NCBI GenBank assembly: GCA_021818105.1
Contig: JAKAFB010000002.1
Span: 1 to 64,000 of the forward strand
Length of the DNA stretch: 64,000 nt
From: Acidobacteriota bacterium
GTDB lineage: Bacteria > Acidobacteriota > Terriglobia > Terriglobales > Acidobacteriaceae
Reading direction: 5' to 3'
Position numbers and translations under genes: made by a program. The notes beneath the pieces were generated by a model. That model had not been told where the DNA came from. It saw only the letters and a list, made by a program, of their open reading frames with translations, and ran no database searches. Below, in pieces: positions 38,842 through 46,875 of the stretch (positions are counted from its first letter, which is position 1; each line of letters begins with the position of its first letter).

Positions 38842-40320
38842 ATGGCAGAGAGTTATGATCGATTCGGGAACCGCTGGAGCCAGACAGCGACTGCAGGTAG
38901 TGTTCCTCAGCCGAGCCTGACCTTCGGCACGAACGGCATGAACAGCTCGACAACGAACCGGCCAAATGGGTATACCTACGATTCCAGTGGCAACATGACT
39001 GTGGAACCGCCATCCAACGACATGACCTACGATGGCGAGAATCGCATGACGGCCTTCAGCGGCAACGGCGGCTCCGCAAGCTACAGCTATGACGGCAACG
39101 GGCTGCGCGTCGTTAAATCGGGAGGAGGAACGACAACGGTGAGCATCTTCTCCGGTTCTTCGGTCATTGCCGAGTATGACAACAGCGCGGCTCCCACGTC
39201 GCCATCGCGCGAGTACATCTACAACCCTGCGGGTGGAAGCACAACGGGGCTGCTGGCGATGATCAGCGGTGGTGCTACAACCTATTACCATCAGGACGCT
39301 CTTTCCGTCCGGCTGACGACCGATGGCAGCGGGTCGATCCTGACCCAGGATGGGACTTTTCCGTTCGGTGAGTCATGGTATCAATCCGGAACGACGAACA
39401 AGTGGATCTTTACCAGCTATCAGCGCGACTCGGAGAGTGGGCTCGATTACGCGCTGGCGCGCTACTACGACAGCCGCACCGGGACCTTCTGCTCCGCCGA
39501 CCCGCTGGCCGGCGATCCCAGCGATCCCCAGTCATGGAACCGGTATCCCTACGGACGGAACGATCCAATCGATATGACGGACCCGAGCGGAAAGTCCTGG
39601 TGGTCGAGCTTGCTCATTGACGTTGGGGTCGCAGTTGCTGCTTATTTTGCGCCGGAGTTGGATGCATACCTCGCAGGCGCGGGAAGCGGAGCCACGGCGG
39701 GCACAACCACGATGACTGCCCTTTATGGGGGTCAAATCATTGGTCAATCGACCGCGACCTACGCATGGGGCGCTGAAAGCGCGATAATTGGCGGCGGTAT
39801 GGCCGCGGAGGTTCAAGCGGCCAAAACGCCTCAGCAAACGCCCCAGACACCGATGAAACCAAGCAAACTCTGCAACAACGTGAATGCGGTGAATTTCGTT
39901 AAATCCCATCAAGCAGATGCAGCTTCCGTAGCGAAACAGCTAAACGTACCTACAGAAAATATTTTAGGCCTTTCTGCGCACGAATCGCAGTGGGGCGTTG
40001 GACGCTTTGCCTCGCAGGAGAATGCATTCTTTAGCGAGGAAGGCGGACAACAACCCGCGCTCTCAAATGGTGTAATGCATCCAACCGGAAATCCGAGCAT
40101 TAATGTTTGGGGTTTCCCATCGTATCTCGGGTCCGCTCAAGCCTTCGCCGCAAGGTATGGCAAGGTTGTAAACGGTATAGCCAATCCCTCCCAATTTGCA
40201 GGCAACTTGCAGAAGGTGGGATTCAATAGTGGAACGAAAGCAGGAAATGGAACTCCTGGATGGAGCAATCAGGTCGTACGGGATATCGCAAACACAAAGA
40301 CAAGGATGAATTGCCCATGA
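38842..40320 (+). CDS. Truncated RHS tip 2 with a different lysozyme/glucosaminidase-like C-terminus
   Basis: 492 residues. It starts slightly earlier in the RHS core than tip 1 (SYDRFGNRWSQT, YTYDSSGNMTVEPPSNDMTY), then repeats the same core through DPIDMTDPSG. The C-terminus is distinct: a linker with KTPQQTPQTPMKPSK, then VPTENILGLSAHESQWGVGR, with the Glu in the AHES motif as the probable catalytic acid. NAFFSEEGG and SAQAFAARYGK further match glucosaminidase-type folds. The frame is open upstream through the palindrome, so the gene is a 5'-truncated orphan and the ATG at 38842 may not be a natural start. Its stop overlaps the next gene (ATGA). Confidence 0.78.
   Translation: MAESYDRFGNRWSQTATAGSVPQPSLTFGTNGMNSSTTNRPNGYTYDSSGNMTVEPPSNDMTYDGENRMTAFSGNGGSASYSYDGNGLRVVKSGGGTTTVSIFSGSSVIAEYDNSAAPTSPSREYIYNPAGGSTTGLLAMISGGATTYYHQDALSVRLTTDGSGSILTQDGTFPFGESWYQSGTTNKWIFTSYQRDSESGLDYALARYYDSRTGTFCSADPLAGDPSDPQSWNRYPYGRNDPIDMTDPSGKSWWSSLLIDVGVAVAAYFAPELDAYLAGAGSGATAGTTTMTALYGGQIIGQSTATYAWGAESAIIGGGMAAEVQAAKTPQQTPQTPMKPSKLCNNVNAVNFVKSHQADAASVAKQLNVPTENILGLSAHESQWGVGRFASQENAFFSEEGGQQPALSNGVMHPTGNPSINVWGFPSYLGSAQAFAARYGKVVNGIANPSQFAGNLQKVGFNSGTKAGNGTPGWSNQVVRDIANTKTRMNCP
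39045..39630 (+). repeat. RHS core direct repeat, copy 2
   Basis: Second copy of the 36835-37420 segment. The identical block is 39161-39527. The first differing base on the right is 39528 (C, against G at 37318). Confidence 0.95.
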
Positions 40321-40796
40321 GATCTTATCTGTTAATTCTGGCGTTAGTAGCCGCCAGCGAGATCTTGGTACTCTGCCAGGGGCATTCCCCGAATCGAGGC
40401 GATTCGAGAATGGTTATGTCAACATCAGAAGCAGTTGATCTTGCGCGAAAGGTCGGGCGAGATCAGGGCATCGATGTCAATGATCGCAAGCATGTGACCC
40501 TGGACCTGCTTACGACGAAAGATGGGAAGCCAATGCTGCCTGGATATATTACGTTGGGAATCTACAGGGATTTAGAGCTGTTGAGCGAAGTTTCAATCAA
40601 CGAGAAGACAGGCCAATTGGTTGACAGCGAAAATTGTGTCGTTTACGAGTACCCGGACATTTTGTACCTTCAAAGAGAGTACTCGAAGTCCACTGGAGTT
40701 AAGCCTCTGACGATCGCCGAATTGAGTAGTCAGATCGGCTGCGAATCGTTAAAGGAGCTTAAAGTCCCAGCCGCTGCGCCAACGAAACGGAAGTGA
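40317..40796 (+). CDS. Small exported protein, candidate immunity to tip 2
   Basis: 159 residues, start overlapping the RHS tip 2 stop by 4 bp (ATGA), so translation is coupled. Signal peptide SYLLILALVAASEILVLCQG, with a Cys near its end that could be a lipoprotein site although the lipobox is imperfect. Mature part is alpha/beta, ending VPAAAPTKRK. No similarity by eye to the exported protein after tip 1. By position it is the cognate immunity protein. AT-rich relative to the flanks. Confidence 0.65.
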   Translation: MRSYLLILALVAASEILVLCQGHSPNRGDSRMVMSTSEAVDLARKVGRDQGIDVNDRKHVTLDLLTTKDGKPMLPGYITLGIYRDLELLSEVSINEKTGQLVDSENCVVYEYPDILYLQREYSKSTGVKPLTIAELSSQIGCESLKELKVPAAAPTKRK

Positions 40797-40833
40797 CTAT
40801 ATGGCGCGCTACTACGACAGCCGCAAGGGCACT
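40795..40833 (+). pseudogene. Remnant of a third RHS core
   Basis: Reads DYMARYYDSRKGT in frame from 40795, equal to the ARYYDSRTGT core of both tips (37245 and 39455). The next bases lose similarity and run into a palindrome. It overlaps the stop of the candidate immunity gene, as if a further tip once followed and was deleted. Confidence 0.7.
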
Positions 40834-40877
40834 CTTAGCAGATGCTACGACCTTTCCAATAAGGGCTACCGAGGGCA

Positions 40878-40949
40878 GGTGGCCCCGGTCCCGATGACCT
40901 TTCCGCACCCTCAACTGCATGAGAACTCTCACAAGAGATCGGGGCCACC
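40878..40949. repeat. Palindromic repeat at the right edge of the RHS island
   Basis: GGTGGCCCCGGTC (40878-40890) faces GATCGGGGCCACC (40937-40949), one mismatch, with 46 nt between. The core matches the other GGCCCC/GCCCC palindromes. The right arm forms the last codons of the methyltransferase gene. Confidence 0.65.
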
Positions 40950-41732
40950 CGTCTTTTTGACGCGGATGTGCAGGAAGAGCGGTGCGACACGGGTGTCGGC
41001 GATGACGGGCTCGGCCGCGGCCTGCTGGGCGGTGGCGCAGGGCTCGGCCAACTGCTCGATGATGAATCCTGCCTGGCAGATGTTCTGCACCCAGGCGCTG
41101 AGCGTGCGATGGAAACGGGGCACGCGAAACGGGGCGACATGCTGGCGCTCTTCGGCAGGCAGCGTGGAGAACCACCACGTTTCCACTTCATCTTGATTGG
41201 CGTCGAAGTAACGGGCGACCTCGATGGCGCGCACCGTGCCGTCGGCCTCGCGCAGCACTTTGCGGTAGGGCGGCACGAAGCATGGGTGCAGGATGGAGAA
41301 CTGCAGAAAGCCGCCGGGGCGCAGGACGCGATGGGCTTCCTGCAAGGCGCGGGCGTGATCGGGCATGTCCATGAGCGACATGAACGCGGTTGCGAAATCG
41401 AATGAATCCTGGGCGAAGGGAAGTGCCATGCCGTCCGCCACTTGATAGGTGATGCCGAGCGGTTCGGCGGCTTCCGCTGCCTGTGCGTGGCGGATGAAGG
41501 TGGGTGCGACGTCGATCGCCTGCATGCGGGCGCCGAGTTGTGCCAGCCGGCGCGTGTTTGCGCCCTCGCCGCAGCCGATGTCGAGCCCGGCCAGGCCGCT
41601 GACGGGTGGAAGCATGGCGAGGAAGGCCGGGGTGTTGAGGGCGTCGCGATAGACGTCGTATCCGGCGCGCGAAAGGCGCGTCCAGCTTTCCGCGTTGGCT
41701 TCCCAGAGGATGGCGACTTGAGCCGGTTCCAT
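40929..41732 (-). CDS. Class I SAM-dependent methyltransferase
   Basis: 267 residues from the ATG at 41732 with AAGGAAGG upstream; earlier in-frame ATGs are less well placed. Motif I is GLAGLDIGCGEGANTRRLA, with DGMALPFAQDSFDFATAFMS (motif II region) and EAHRVLRPGGFLQFSILHP (motif III), the UbiE/type 11 pattern. Substrate unknown. The last codons (TGGPDLL) and the stop are encoded by a palindromic repeat arm, so the original C-terminus may have been altered by the repeat. Confidence 0.87.
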   Translation of the reverse strand: MEPAQVAILWEANAESWTRLSRAGYDVYRDALNTPAFLAMLPPVSGLAGLDIGCGEGANTRRLAQLGARMQAIDVAPTFIRHAQAAEAAEPLGITYQVADGMALPFAQDSFDFATAFMSLMDMPDHARALQEAHRVLRPGGFLQFSILHPCFVPPYRKVLREADGTVRAIEVARYFDANQDEVETWWFSTLPAEERQHVAPFRVPRFHRTLSAWVQNICQAGFIIEQLAEPCATAQQAAAEPVIADTRVAPLFLHIRVKKTGGPDLL

Positions 41733-41765
41733 GGCCTTCCTTCTCATGCCTGGGAGCATGCAACT

Positions 41766-41782
41766 CCTGCTGATTGAGCAGG
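41766..41782 (-). terminator. Small hairpin downstream of tRNA-Lys
   Basis: CCTGCT/AGCAGG stem with a 5-nt loop, 31 bp after the tRNA 3' end on the minus strand. Only AGTTG follows, so it is a weak terminator candidate. Confidence 0.35.
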
Positions 41783-41812
41783 GTGCGTGAAGGGGTTACG
41801 CGGCCGGGTGGG

Positions 41813-41888
41813 TGGTGAGCTCGCTGGGATTCGAACCCAGGACCCACGCCTTAAAAGGGCGTTGCTCTACCTGCTGAGCTACGAGCTC
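41813..41888 (-). tRNA. tRNA-Lys (UUU), CCA encoded
   Basis: The minus strand folds as a full cloverleaf. The acceptor is GAGCTCG/CGAGCTC with discriminator A and encoded CCA (41815-41813). The D-arm contains AGCTCAGCAGGTAGAGC. The anticodon stem ACGCC/GGCGT encloses CTTTTAA, so the anticodon is UUU. The T-arm is CTGGG-TTCGAAT-CCCAG. No intron. Confidence 0.97.
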
Positions 41889-41953
41889 GTTGATTGCCGC
41901 TTCTTCAAAACTACCACAGCACAGATTGCTGCTCCACTGGCTCGACATCTCTT

Positions 41954-43078
41954 TCAGCCCCGGCGGAGCGGCTTCTGCATGGGCACCACCTGCACGCTGA
42001 CGTCGCGCACTTCTGCAAGAAAGCGGTTGAGCACGGAGCCGCGCAGGAGGATGTCCCAGCGCGAGCGCGCGGACTGGCCGAAAACTACGTGGGAGATATT
42101 TTCCTGCTGGGCGAAACGAATGAGGGCGTCGGAAACGTTCTTATCGGTGAGGGTGACAACCTCTGCGCCGAGATCGCGAGCCATGCGCTGGTAATCCTCT
42201 AAGCGCTGCGCCGCTTCGGGGTCGGTGTGGCCCTTATGGTCATTGGGTTGGCCAACATAGATCGCAAACCAGTTGCTGGCGAGGCGGCCGGCAATCCGGG
42301 CTCCGACGCGGAGCAGGCGCTCGGTACCGGGGCGGGTGCTGAGGCATACCATGACCTTCTCGGGCATGGGAGCCTGTTCCAAGCCCTGTGTGCGGCGATA
42401 TTCGGCCGCGTGCTTGCCCACCTGCTCTGCCGTCGTGCGCAGGGAGAGCTCACGCAGCAGGTTCAGATTGCCTTTGCGGAAGAAATTGGCCAGAGCCTGC
42501 TCGACTTTTTCTGGATGGTAGATCTTGCCTTCACGGAGGCGCTGGCGCAGCTCTTCTACGGTGACATCGACGTTGACAACTTCGTCTGCGCGCTTGAAGA
42601 AGTTATCTGGGACAGTCTCACGTATGACCGTGTTGGCTGAGCGAGTAACGGCGTCGTTCAGCGTCTCAAGATGTTGGATGTTGACGGCGGTCATGACGTT
42701 GATGCCGGCTTCGAGCAGCTCGATGACGTCTTCGTAGCGTTTGCGGTTGCGGCTGCCGGGGACGTTTGTGTGTGCCAGTTCGTCGACGACTACGGTGTGA
42801 GGGCGGCGGGCGAGGATGGCGTCGAGGTCCATCTCTTTGAGCTCAACGCCGCGGTAGTTGATGACGCGCAAAGGGATGATTTCGAGGTCACGAATCTGTT
42901 CGGCGGTTTCTTTGCGGCCGTGCGGCTCAACCAGGCCGATGACGACATCCAAGCCTTGCTTCCGCTTGATCAGGGCGTCATTGAGCATGTGGTACGTTTT
43001 GCCGACGCCGGGAGCCGCTCCGATGTAGACGCGGAGTTTACCCAACTGAGGTGTTTCTTCCAGCATGAGTTCTGCCAT
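41954..43078 (-). CDS. KdpD N-terminal domain plus universal-stress domain, no kinase
   Basis: 374 residues. The KdpD sensor domain opens KLRVYIGAAPGVGKTYHML (Walker A) and has VVVDELAHTNVPGSRNRKRY (Walker B region). A universal-stress-protein-like domain follows from about residue 240 (KVMVCLSTRPGTERLLRVG...HVVFGQSARSRWD). Full KdpD adds four membrane helices and a histidine kinase; here those are absent. A separate kinase-like gene ends 3 bp upstream, so KdpD appears split with order reversed. No kdpFABC or kdpE is in the window. Confidence 0.92.
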   Translation of the reverse strand: MAELMLEETPQLGKLRVYIGAAPGVGKTYHMLNDALIKRKQGLDVVIGLVEPHGRKETAEQIRDLEIIPLRVINYRGVELKEMDLDAILARRPHTVVVDELAHTNVPGSRNRKRYEDVIELLEAGINVMTAVNIQHLETLNDAVTRSANTVIRETVPDNFFKRADEVVNVDVTVEELRQRLREGKIYHPEKVEQALANFFRKGNLNLLRELSLRTTAEQVGKHAAEYRRTQGLEQAPMPEKVMVCLSTRPGTERLLRVGARIAGRLASNWFAIYVGQPNDHKGHTDPEAAQRLEDYQRMARDLGAEVVTLTDKNVSDALIRFAQQENISHVVFGQSARSRWDILLRGSVLNRFLAEVRDVSVQVVPMQKPLRRG

Positions 43079-43081
43079 GGC

Positions 43082-44488
43082 TCAGCCCACCTCAACGGGG
43101 TGATGGACGACGTCCATCACGGCTACGGGAAGCGTAAATCGGAAGGTGGTGCCGTGGTCGAGACGGCTCTCAACGGCAATCTGGCCACCGAGGGACTCCA
43201 CGAGGCGGCGAACCAGAGCGAGGCCCATCCCGGTGCCGGTGTCAGAGAAGGCGTTGAAGCGGTCGAAGATGGTGCTGAGCCGTTCTGCCTCGATGCCTCG
43301 GCCAGTGTCGCGCACGCTGAACTGCACGAAGTCCGGAATCTCCTCGGCAGCCAGCGTAATCTCGCCTTCAGGCGGCGTGTAACGCAGGGCATTTGAGAGC
43401 AGGTTGTCGAGGATGGAGCGCACGGCGCGACGGTCAGCCTTGATAACGGAGAGATCGGCGAAGGCGTTCACCTCCATGCGAATGTGCTTGGCGGCGGCTT
43501 CATCGCAAAAACGATCGCGTGCCTCATCCAGCATGACAATGGGGCGTAGGCGTTCGAGGTGCAATTCGCGTTTTCCGGTATCAATTTCAGCCACTTCTAT
43601 GAGATCGGCCATGAGGTCGTTGAGCTTCTCTGACTCGCTGCTGGCGGCGGCGACAAGGTCAGCCTGCAACGGCTGGAGCGGTCCTGCAAAGCCCTGGGCC
43701 AGCGCGTAGAGGCCGCGGCGCAATTGCAGCAATGGCCCGCGCAGCTTGCGGCTGGCCACGGTGATGAATTGCGTTTTGAAACGGTCGGTGTCCTGCAGAG
43801 TGGTGACGTCTTCCAAGGTGGTTACGGTACCGAGCAAACGGCCCTCGGAGTCGCGCATTGGCGTGGTGCGCAGGCGGTAGCTGCGCGCCTGCTTGCCGAT
43901 GCGCATGGGAAGCATCGCGGCTTCTCCTTCGGCAGCAACGGGCTTTTGCATGGAGACGGCATCGCGAATGGCGCTGAGGATCTTGTCGCCGCCGGGGGTG
44001 GTGGTGAGGGCCATGCGATCCGAGGCGGCCTCGCCAAGAATTTCAGCAGCTGCCTGATTGACCTTGAGGACGTGGCCTTTGCTGTCCGTCACGATGATGG
44101 GTTCGAAGATGGATTGCAGTACGGCATCGGAGAGCTGGAACTCCATCTGTTTGAGGCCGGCCTCGGTGTCACGCAGGTCGCGCAGGCGTACCGCGATGCG
44201 GTTCAGTTCGCTGGCTATGATGCCGAAGTCGTCATGGCTGCTCCATGCCACTCGATGCTCAAGGTTGCCCTGGGCGATTTTCCTGGCGTCGCGGGCGACC
44301 ATGCGTATGGGGTGCAGGACGAGAAGAAGCATGCCCACCTCGACCAGCACAATTGAAACTGCAAATGCATGTGCGGCAAAGGATTGGCCTCCTGTGGCGA
44401 GGGCTTGGTGCGTGACGGCGAGCATGCCCACGAGAAGAGCAGCGATGAGGATGCAGCCAAGAAGAAGACGCTGGGTAAGATTCAGCAT
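43082..44488 (-). CDS. Membrane HAMP-PAS histidine-kinase-like protein with Arg at the phospho-acceptor site
   Basis: 468 residues from the ATG at 44488 (ribosome-binding site weak; frame open to 44569). Two hydrophobic segments (about 8-26, 42-60) and a HAMP-type linker RKIAQGNLEHRV, then a PAS domain (SIFEPIIVTDSKGHVLKVNQ). The dimerisation helix reads FITVASRKLRGPLLQL where kinases have S-H-E-L-R-x-P, so the His is Arg247. The ATPase part is intact: N-box DNLLSNALRYTP, G-boxes DTGRGIE and GTGMGLALVRRL. It is 3 bp before the KdpD-N gene. ATP binding seems preserved, but autophosphorylation on the usual His cannot occur. Confidence 0.88.
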   Translation of the reverse strand: MLNLTQRLLLGCILIAALLVGMLAVTHQALATGGQSFAAHAFAVSIVLVEVGMLLLVLHPIRMVARDARKIAQGNLEHRVAWSSHDDFGIIASELNRIAVRLRDLRDTEAGLKQMEFQLSDAVLQSIFEPIIVTDSKGHVLKVNQAAAEILGEAASDRMALTTTPGGDKILSAIRDAVSMQKPVAAEGEAAMLPMRIGKQARSYRLRTTPMRDSEGRLLGTVTTLEDVTTLQDTDRFKTQFITVASRKLRGPLLQLRRGLYALAQGFAGPLQPLQADLVAAASSESEKLNDLMADLIEVAEIDTGKRELHLERLRPIVMLDEARDRFCDEAAAKHIRMEVNAFADLSVIKADRRAVRSILDNLLSNALRYTPPEGEITLAAEEIPDFVQFSVRDTGRGIEAERLSTIFDRFNAFSDTGTGMGLALVRRLVESLGGQIAVESRLDHGTTFRFTLPVAVMDVVHHPVEVG

Positions 44489-44575
44489 GACAGAAAACCC
44501 ATAGTGCCATTCTGGCTGATGGACACGGAATCGCCAAGTGGTTCGATGCGCCTCAGCAGTTGATTGCACTCCCCA

Positions 44576-46081
44576 TCAAGTGGCCGGGATGCCGTGAGCA
44601 AGCGCAGGTAGGCGGCAAACAGTGAAGCCCTGATTGTGGTATGGGCAGTCTAGCCCCCGCGGCGCTGCGCCGTGGATGACCGTCCACGAGACAACCGGGT
44701 ATTCGTGCTGCAGGCGGGCGAAGTCCTCGGCGGTGAAGTGGTCAAGGCCGTAGGTGGCGTTGCTCATCTGTTTCCATTCATTGGCTAGATTGGGGAAGAG
44801 GGAGACGACGCCACTGTCCTTGTAGTAATCGGCCAGCGCGGATCGCTCAGAGATGGCGCGGAAGCCATGTTCATCGACGACGTGGTCTTTGAAGTAGCGG
44901 GAGTCAACCGCAAAGACAGCGTTGTTGGGTGTATTCTGGCGCACCCAGAGAAGAGTGTTGACCCAGGGATTAGAGCTGGAGTGGGAAGGGAACTCAATCT
45001 GCGGGCTATGGGGGTAGGTCTGCCGCGCAACGTAGAACATGCCGGCGCCCAGCAGGCAGCAGAGGAAGCCGATGGCCCATGGGCGGCTCTCACCTACGTA
45101 CTCGCCCACCACGCCGCCCAAAAGAAGGACAAAGACGAAGGTGATGAGGTGAAAGGAACGCAAGGGCTGCAGGCGAACGAACATCTCCAGCATGGGCAGG
45201 GAGACAACGGCGGCGGCGAGGATCGAAAGCAGACCGAACGGAATCAGAACAAAGCTGAGCCTGCGAAAGCCCGGGAGCGTGTTGCGCAGGTTGCCTTTCC
45301 AGAACCAGGCGAGAATGGCCAGAGGCGCGAGCATGCCCAGCCAGTGATACCACTCCCAGTTGTAGAGGAAGAAGTAATCGCGTGAGTACAACGCCTCACG
45401 ATAAGGGCCTGTCGCGCGTTCAATCTGAAAGCCCGTTGGAAGAATGCTCGCTGAGGCCAGTGCTGGTGCGGGTTGGCTTGTGGCTCGCCGTTGCGCGCCC
45501 ACGACCGTCATAAGACCCGCAAGAAAGATAAGGTAAACCGCCATCTGCGGATGAATGAGCGCGGTGACGAGCGTGAGCGCAACGAGGCGAACATAACGAT
45601 GTTCCAGATAGGCGGCGAGGGCGAAGATGGTGAGCGGCGTGGAAAAGGAGCGCGCGGTGAGATAGGGATCGATCAACAACAGGCCGGTATTGGTGGCAGG
45701 CATGGTGAGCACCGCGGTCATGATGGTGACTGCACTCCAGCGCGCACGTGCCGACACAAAGCATGCGCGGACCAGCATCCAACTGGAAAGAAGCGTGGCA
45801 AAAAGACTGATCACGTACCATGCAAAGAGTGTCCAATCCATGGAGAGGTGCGTCAGCCGCGCAGTCCACGCCAGGATGGGACTGAACAGCGAAAGATGCC
45901 CGTGAGAGGTGAAAAACTCCGTGCCGAATGGGTAGAGGTCCGGATGAAGAAGCTTGCGCGCGGCGGGCACATAAATTTCGCCGTCTTCTGCGCCGAGATG
46001 ATAACCATGAATGAACAGCGCCGCTGCAGTGAGCAAGAGGAGTCGCAGGTACGGCAGCCGCTTTTCCGCGGCAAAAGTCAC
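44576..46081 (-). CDS. Polytopic membrane protein, paralogue of the protein at 47244
   Basis: 501 residues from a GTG start at 46081 that overlaps the stop of the GT2 gene (GTGA). About ten hydrophobic segments. An N-terminal loop HGYHLGAEDGEIYVPAARKL with acidic residues resembles the GT-C glycosyltransferase first loop. The soluble C-terminus has NTPNNAVFAVDSRYFKDH and RAISERSALADYYKD. These two blocks recur in the protein at 47244, so the two are paralogues. With an overlapping GT2 of the polyprenyl-phosphate type, a lipid-linked sugar transferase role is plausible but unproven. Confidence 0.78.
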   Translation of the reverse strand: MTFAAEKRLPYLRLLLLTAAALFIHGYHLGAEDGEIYVPAARKLLHPDLYPFGTEFFTSHGHLSLFSPILAWTARLTHLSMDWTLFAWYVISLFATLLSSWMLVRACFVSARARWSAVTIMTAVLTMPATNTGLLLIDPYLTARSFSTPLTIFALAAYLEHRYVRLVALTLVTALIHPQMAVYLIFLAGLMTVVGAQRRATSQPAPALASASILPTGFQIERATGPYREALYSRDYFFLYNWEWYHWLGMLAPLAILAWFWKGNLRNTLPGFRRLSFVLIPFGLLSILAAAVVSLPMLEMFVRLQPLRSFHLITFVFVLLLGGVVGEYVGESRPWAIGFLCCLLGAGMFYVARQTYPHSPQIEFPSHSSSNPWVNTLLWVRQNTPNNAVFAVDSRYFKDHVVDEHGFRAISERSALADYYKDSGVVSLFPNLANEWKQMSNATYGLDHFTAEDFARLQHEYPVVSWTVIHGAAPRGLDCPYHNQGFTVCRLPALAHGIPAT

Positions 46082-46875
46082 GAAATATCCTCCACTGCTC
46101 GCTGTATTGCGTTGGATCGTGGCTTCAACTGGGACGGAGGGAAGTTGAAGATGGGGCTGTGATAGACGCCGAGGCGGGCAGCCAGGCTGCTGAGCGTGGT
46201 TTGCAGCACGCCCAGGCCGTAGATGGCGCTGCGTCGTAGGTTGATGGATGAGGCCTCCGGGAAGTACCGCGTAGGGCAGGAGATCTCTCCGATGCGTGCT
46301 CCCAGCACGATGCACTGCGCGAGCATTTGATTGTCAAAGACGAAATCGTCGGAATTGACTTGCAGCGGAAGAGAAAGCAGAAGCTCGCGGCTGAAGGCGC
46401 GGAAGCCGGTGTGATATTCCGAGAGTTTTGCCCCCATGAGCAGATTCTGGGTGAAGGTGAGCATGCGGTTGAAGATGTACTTGTAGCGAGGCATGCCGCC
46501 CTTGAGCGCTCCGCCGCCGAGGATGCGCGAGCCAAGAACCACATCATACTCGTCATAAGCGATCATGCTGGCCATGGGCTCAACCAGCCGGGGCGTGTAC
46601 TGATAATCCGGGTGCAGCATGACGATAACGTCGGCGCCGGCATCTAGCGCGGCAGAGTAGCAGGTTTTCTGGTTGCCGCCGTAGCCGCGGTTCTGCGGGT
46701 GCACATGTACCTGCAAGCCGAGGCGTCGTGCCAGTGCTGCCGTCTCGTCGGTGCTGTGATCATCGACGAGGATGCAGAGGTCCACTGTGCCGGGGATTTC
46801 ATCGACCGTCCATTGCAACGTCTTCTCAGCGTTGTAGGCAGGGAGGACCGCGACGATCTTCTTGTTGTTAATCAT
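46078..46875 (-). CDS. Family 2 glycosyltransferase, polyprenyl-phosphate mannosyl/glucosyl type
   Basis: 265 residues with GGATGGAAG upstream of the ATG. N-terminal IVAVLPAYNAEKTLQWTVDE, nucleotide-sugar motif ILVDDHSTDETAALARR, NRGYGGNQKT, and the metal DxD-like ML HPDYQYTP. These are the pattern of DPM1/GtrB-like enzymes that load a sugar on polyprenyl phosphate. No C-terminal membrane helices, so it is the soluble short form. It overlaps the membrane-protein gene by 4 bp, implying a donor-maker and user pair. Confidence 0.92.
   Translation of the reverse strand: MINNKKIVAVLPAYNAEKTLQWTVDEIPGTVDLCILVDDHSTDETAALARRLGLQVHVHPQNRGYGGNQKTCYSAALDAGADVIVMLHPDYQYTPRLVEPMASMIAYDEYDVVLGSRILGGGALKGGMPRYKYIFNRMLTFTQNLLMGAKLSEYHTGFRAFSRELLLSLPLQVNSDDFVFDNQMLAQCIVLGARIGEISCPTRYFPEASSINLRRSAIYGLGVLQTTLSSLAARLGVYHSPIFNFPPSQLKPRSNAIQRAVEDIS

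Noticed and set aside
36836-40833. Contact-dependent inhibition (CdiA) or type VI effector locus
   Set aside because: No VENN-type pretoxin motif, CdiB, Hcp, VgrG or PAAR gene is present; only RHS core motifs support the call.
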